This document shows, piece after piece, positions 61,878 to 64,000 of a stretch of 64,000 bases of DNA; the first letter of the stretch is position 1, and each line of letters opens with the position of its first letter. The notes under the pieces were generated by a model that was given only the letters and a program-made list of their open reading frames with translations, had not been told where the DNA came from and searched no databases. The stretch covers positions 62,001 to 126,000 of the forward strand of contig VWRR01000010.1 of assembly GCA_013995675.1 (NCBI GenBank). The letters run 5' to 3'. This DNA comes from Cyanidiococcus yangmingshanensis. Its lineage: Eukaryota > Rhodophyta > Bangiophyceae > Cyanidiales > Cyanidiaceae. Position numbers and translations under genes: made by a program.

Positions 61878-63998
61878 TCACGAGATCGCGAGCTTAAAAT
61901 CCCGGGCAAGCGGCCGACGCATGCGGCGAACTAGGCCACTGTCTCGGTAGGCACAACTCACGGCCAACAGCGTCTTATCAGCGTTCTCGAGCGCATAAAT
62001 CATCTGGGGGAAGAGTTGGCACTCGGCGCGAATTTTTGCCGACGACTCGTCTGCGGTGGGCTCACTCGCCGCAGTCATTATATCGTATGCGCAAGTGGCC
62101 AGCTCTTGGCTCGCCACCGAAACCATTCTTTTCCAGGCCGAACGGCAAAGCGCGAGACGTTTCTGCAAAATGGCGCGAGCCAAGCGGGTCAATGCCTGGA
62201 ATCCATGCGTCATTGCTCGAACAATAGCTCTGATGTAGGTCCACGGAGCGACAGCGACAACTCGTGGGATGCCAGCGAGCGGATCTGGTGCGTCAGGAGC
62301 CTCGCATTCCCGACCCGGCGTTCGAGCAGCCAGACGGGAGCCGTTTTCGACTCCGTTGCCGCAGGCGATCATGGTCATCAGGGCGAGTGCCCGGGCCCAG
62401 TCGGTCCAAACGCCAGCCAAGTGGCGAGTGAAATCTTTCGGTTCCGAAGAAGCTTCACAAAAGCGACTCCCTCGATCAACGAGCCAGTCGAAGTGTTGCG
62501 ACCACGTCTGCATCTGTAGGACGAAGAGTCGCATCACGTTCCAGTCGGGTCCTGAGGTTGCCGTCCAGGTCTGTATGATTTGTGACGCTATCGAGGTTAT
62601 TGTCTGATGGCTGTACCACGATGTTCGAGGTAGGGATGAACGCAGCGCTGCTCGGAAGAGGAGTCGAAGGTCGCTGCCTGCTGGCAGCAGGTGGCGAATC
62701 GCTGGATGGACAGGCAGCTTCTTCGACGCTGAAACACATCTGCGAACGCGGTTCCAAACCGAGGCGTCCCAGCACAGCTCAGTCATTTCGGTTGCAGCGA
62801 CCGCTGACATGGGGGAGCGCAGCGTGTCCAACAGAATAGCGCCCGCCGAGCAGGTTGACCATCGCTCGGTTTCCAGACCGCGCATTAGGGCTCGTTCAGC
62901 ACATTGCTGTAGTGAGCGCAGCAGGGCGTCATCGAGCGGCGACGGATCCGACCCTCGATCGCCAACTGCACAGGCGTCCGCGAGCATCTGGCCAGCAGCG
63001 GCACACTGGAGTGAGTACAAAGCAAGCACGGAAAGCAAGTGAATTGTTTCCGCATGCGGTTCAGGGAGCGGCGTATCACAGAGCTGTAGGAGCGCGTTCA
63101 CCAATGGAATCAGTAAGGGTGTTAAGACAAGAGGCTCTCGAACGAGCAGCAGTCTTCGAAGCGTGATCAGCGCGAGGACCATGTCCTCTGGGGCTGCAGC
63201 GCCGTTACAAACGGTTGCCGTGAGCGATTCGAGCGTTTCCTTCAGTGCCCGAACCGGGATTCGATCCGAATGAGGGAGCTCTGCCGCACTCGTTTCATCT
63301 CTGCACAAGGTATGCGGGCGACTGGGCGACGTCTTGCCTCCTCGTTTCTGAGGAGGATCCATTGATTTGCTCTGCGCCTTCATGGTGTCGCTACCGAAAA
63401 AGTTCTGCTCGACCTCGCCGCCGATATGACGCCAGATCATGAGTGGATCACCGAGTCGCTGCTCCACTCGCTGATGCAACCGGATCAACGAATTGCGAAG
63501 AGCGCGGGAGCAAGGCCAGTGGTTTTGCGTCGAAGGGTCGGGTGCATTCACGAGCGTCGACGCGATCAGGGCTGGCGACGGTTGTTGCTCGCATTGTTCG
63601 CTGTGAACTCGCCACTCCTCGTTTGGATGCTGCTCCAAAGGCGGTTGGCAGGCCTGTGACGACTCGGGCTCGCCAAGCTTGGCCCCAAAGTCGCCTGAAC
63701 TGCCGTTTTGGTTGCCCTCATGGGCGATTGTCGGGACGGCGTGCCAGCTGTATCCAGCCTCATGGATGCTCGTTGCATAAAGCTCATCGAAGCTTGGATT
63801 CGAGCACGCCCTCTGGATGCTATTCGCTGGAGATTCGACAACATGACTCTGCGGATCTGAATCCATTCCACAGGAAGGCATCGCCAAAACGGCTTCTGTT
63901 CTGTGCTTATGAGCCGGGTGCGCTTTCTCGCGATGAGTGTGTGGCCATACCAGCAGAGCAGTCTCGATGGTGTCCAGCAAACTGAGGAGCACGCGACG
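61878..63998 (-). CDS. FANCI: FANCI-like protein, C-terminal part, 5' end outside window
   Basis: FANCI pairs with FANCD2 as the clamp of the Fanconi anaemia interstrand-crosslink repair pathway. Over 700 residues of helical repeat are visible, and the reading frame stays open to the right edge. The clearest family clue is the C-terminus: CQLFPQMIYALENADKTLLA, then VSCAYRDSGLVRRMRRPLAR and DFKL. It parallels the FANCI ending in which a Pro-x-x-(I/V)-(F/Y)-x-I-E helix is followed by an Arg-Asp-Phe-(R/K)-(I/L) tail. The remainder has leucine-rich helices such as ALITLRRLLLVREPLVLTPL typical of the alpha-solenoid. The assignment rests mainly on the tail, and FANCD2 or another solenoid is the alternative. 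The monoubiquitinated Lys region was not identified. Confidence 0.5.
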   Translation of the reverse strand, partial: RRVLLSLLDTIETALLVWPHTHREKAHPAHKHRTEAVLAMPSCGMDSDPQSHVVESPANSIQRACSNPSFDELYATSIHEAGYSWHAVPTIAHEGNQNGSSGDFGAKLGEPESSQACQPPLEQHPNEEWRVHSEQCEQQPSPALIASTLVNAPDPSTQNHWPCSRALRNSLIRLHQRVEQRLGDPLMIWRHIGGEVEQNFFGSDTMKAQSKSMDPPQKRGGKTSPSRPHTLCRDETSAAELPHSDRIPVRALKETLESLTATVCNGAAAPEDMVLALITLRRLLLVREPLVLTPLLIPLVNALLQLCDTPLPEPHAETIHLLSVLALYSLQCAAAGQMLADACAVGDRGSDPSPLDDALLRSLQQCAERALMRGLETERWSTCSAGAILLDTLRSPMSAVAATEMTELCWDASVWNRVRRCVSASKKLPVHPAIRHLLPAGSDLRLLFRAALRSSLPRTSWYSHQTITSIASQIIQTWTATSGPDWNVMRLFVLQMQTWSQHFDWLVDRGSRFCEASSEPKDFTRHLAGVWTDWARALALMTMIACGNGVENGSRLAARTPGRECEAPDAPDPLAGIPRVVAVAPWTYIRAIVRAMTHGFQALTRLARAILQKRLALCRSAWKRMVSVASQELATCAYDIMTAASEPTADESSAKIRAECQLFPQMIYALENADKTLLAVSCAYRDSGLVRRMRRPLARDFKLAIS

Positions 63999-64000
63999 AT

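Overview
The window looks like nuclear DNA from a unicellular red alga of the Cyanidiophyceae (Cyanidioschyzon or Cyanidiococcus type). The gene set is eukaryotic (cytosolic ribosomal protein uL23, proteasome SEM1/DSS1, dymeclin, a MAD3/BUBR1-like checkpoint protein, mitochondrial processing peptidase). It is combined with a phycobiliprotein lyase of the CpcT family, a Tat-targeted thylakoid lumen protein and a cyanobacterial LpxB-related protein, which together point to a phycobilisome-bearing primary plastid. Almost all genes are single long ORFs, spacing is moderate, and the one secure spliceosomal intron has GTAAGT, TACTAAC and TAG signals. The species itself is an inference.

Layout. 0-6.5 kb: a Kelch-BTB protein (5' end outside the window), mitochondrial ribosomal protein uS5m and cytosolic uL23. 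7-15 kb: a minus-strand pair of divergent RNA-tail enzymes (a PAP/OAS1-type nucleotidyltransferase and a PARN-like nuclease, both lacking expected catalytic residues), divergently paired with dymeclin. 15-22.5 kb: a 56-bp minisatellite, bifunctional dehydroquinate dehydratase/shikimate dehydrogenase, the LpxB-like protein, a 66-bp direct duplication and an MCUR1/CCDC90-like mitochondrial coiled-coil protein. 22.7-30.7 kb: one giant TPR-rich protein. 31-37 kb: CpcT lyase, a lumen protein, and mitochondrial processing peptidase alpha with an intron. 37.9-48.4 kb: SEM1, a large membrane-anchored zincin, enoyl-CoA hydratase, IMPACT and glycerate kinase. 49.6-50 kb: a minus-strand RNA gene that I read as RNase MRP RNA. 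50.7-64 kb: MAD3/BUBR1-like pseudokinase, a RIF1-like protein, a RelA/SpoT homologue and the C-terminal part of a FANCI-like protein.

Two cross-cutting observations matter for any user of this annotation. First, at least eight conserved genes are split between two reading frames, and in nearly every case the frames join if one base is skipped. Consensus insertion errors are the simplest explanation, but +1 frameshifting or short introns are not excluded gene by gene. Second, several proteins keep the family fold but lack catalytic residues (PARN-like, nucleotidyltransferase, MAD3 kinase domain, HD domain of the RSH protein). No transposon, tRNA, rRNA or CRISPR array was recognised.
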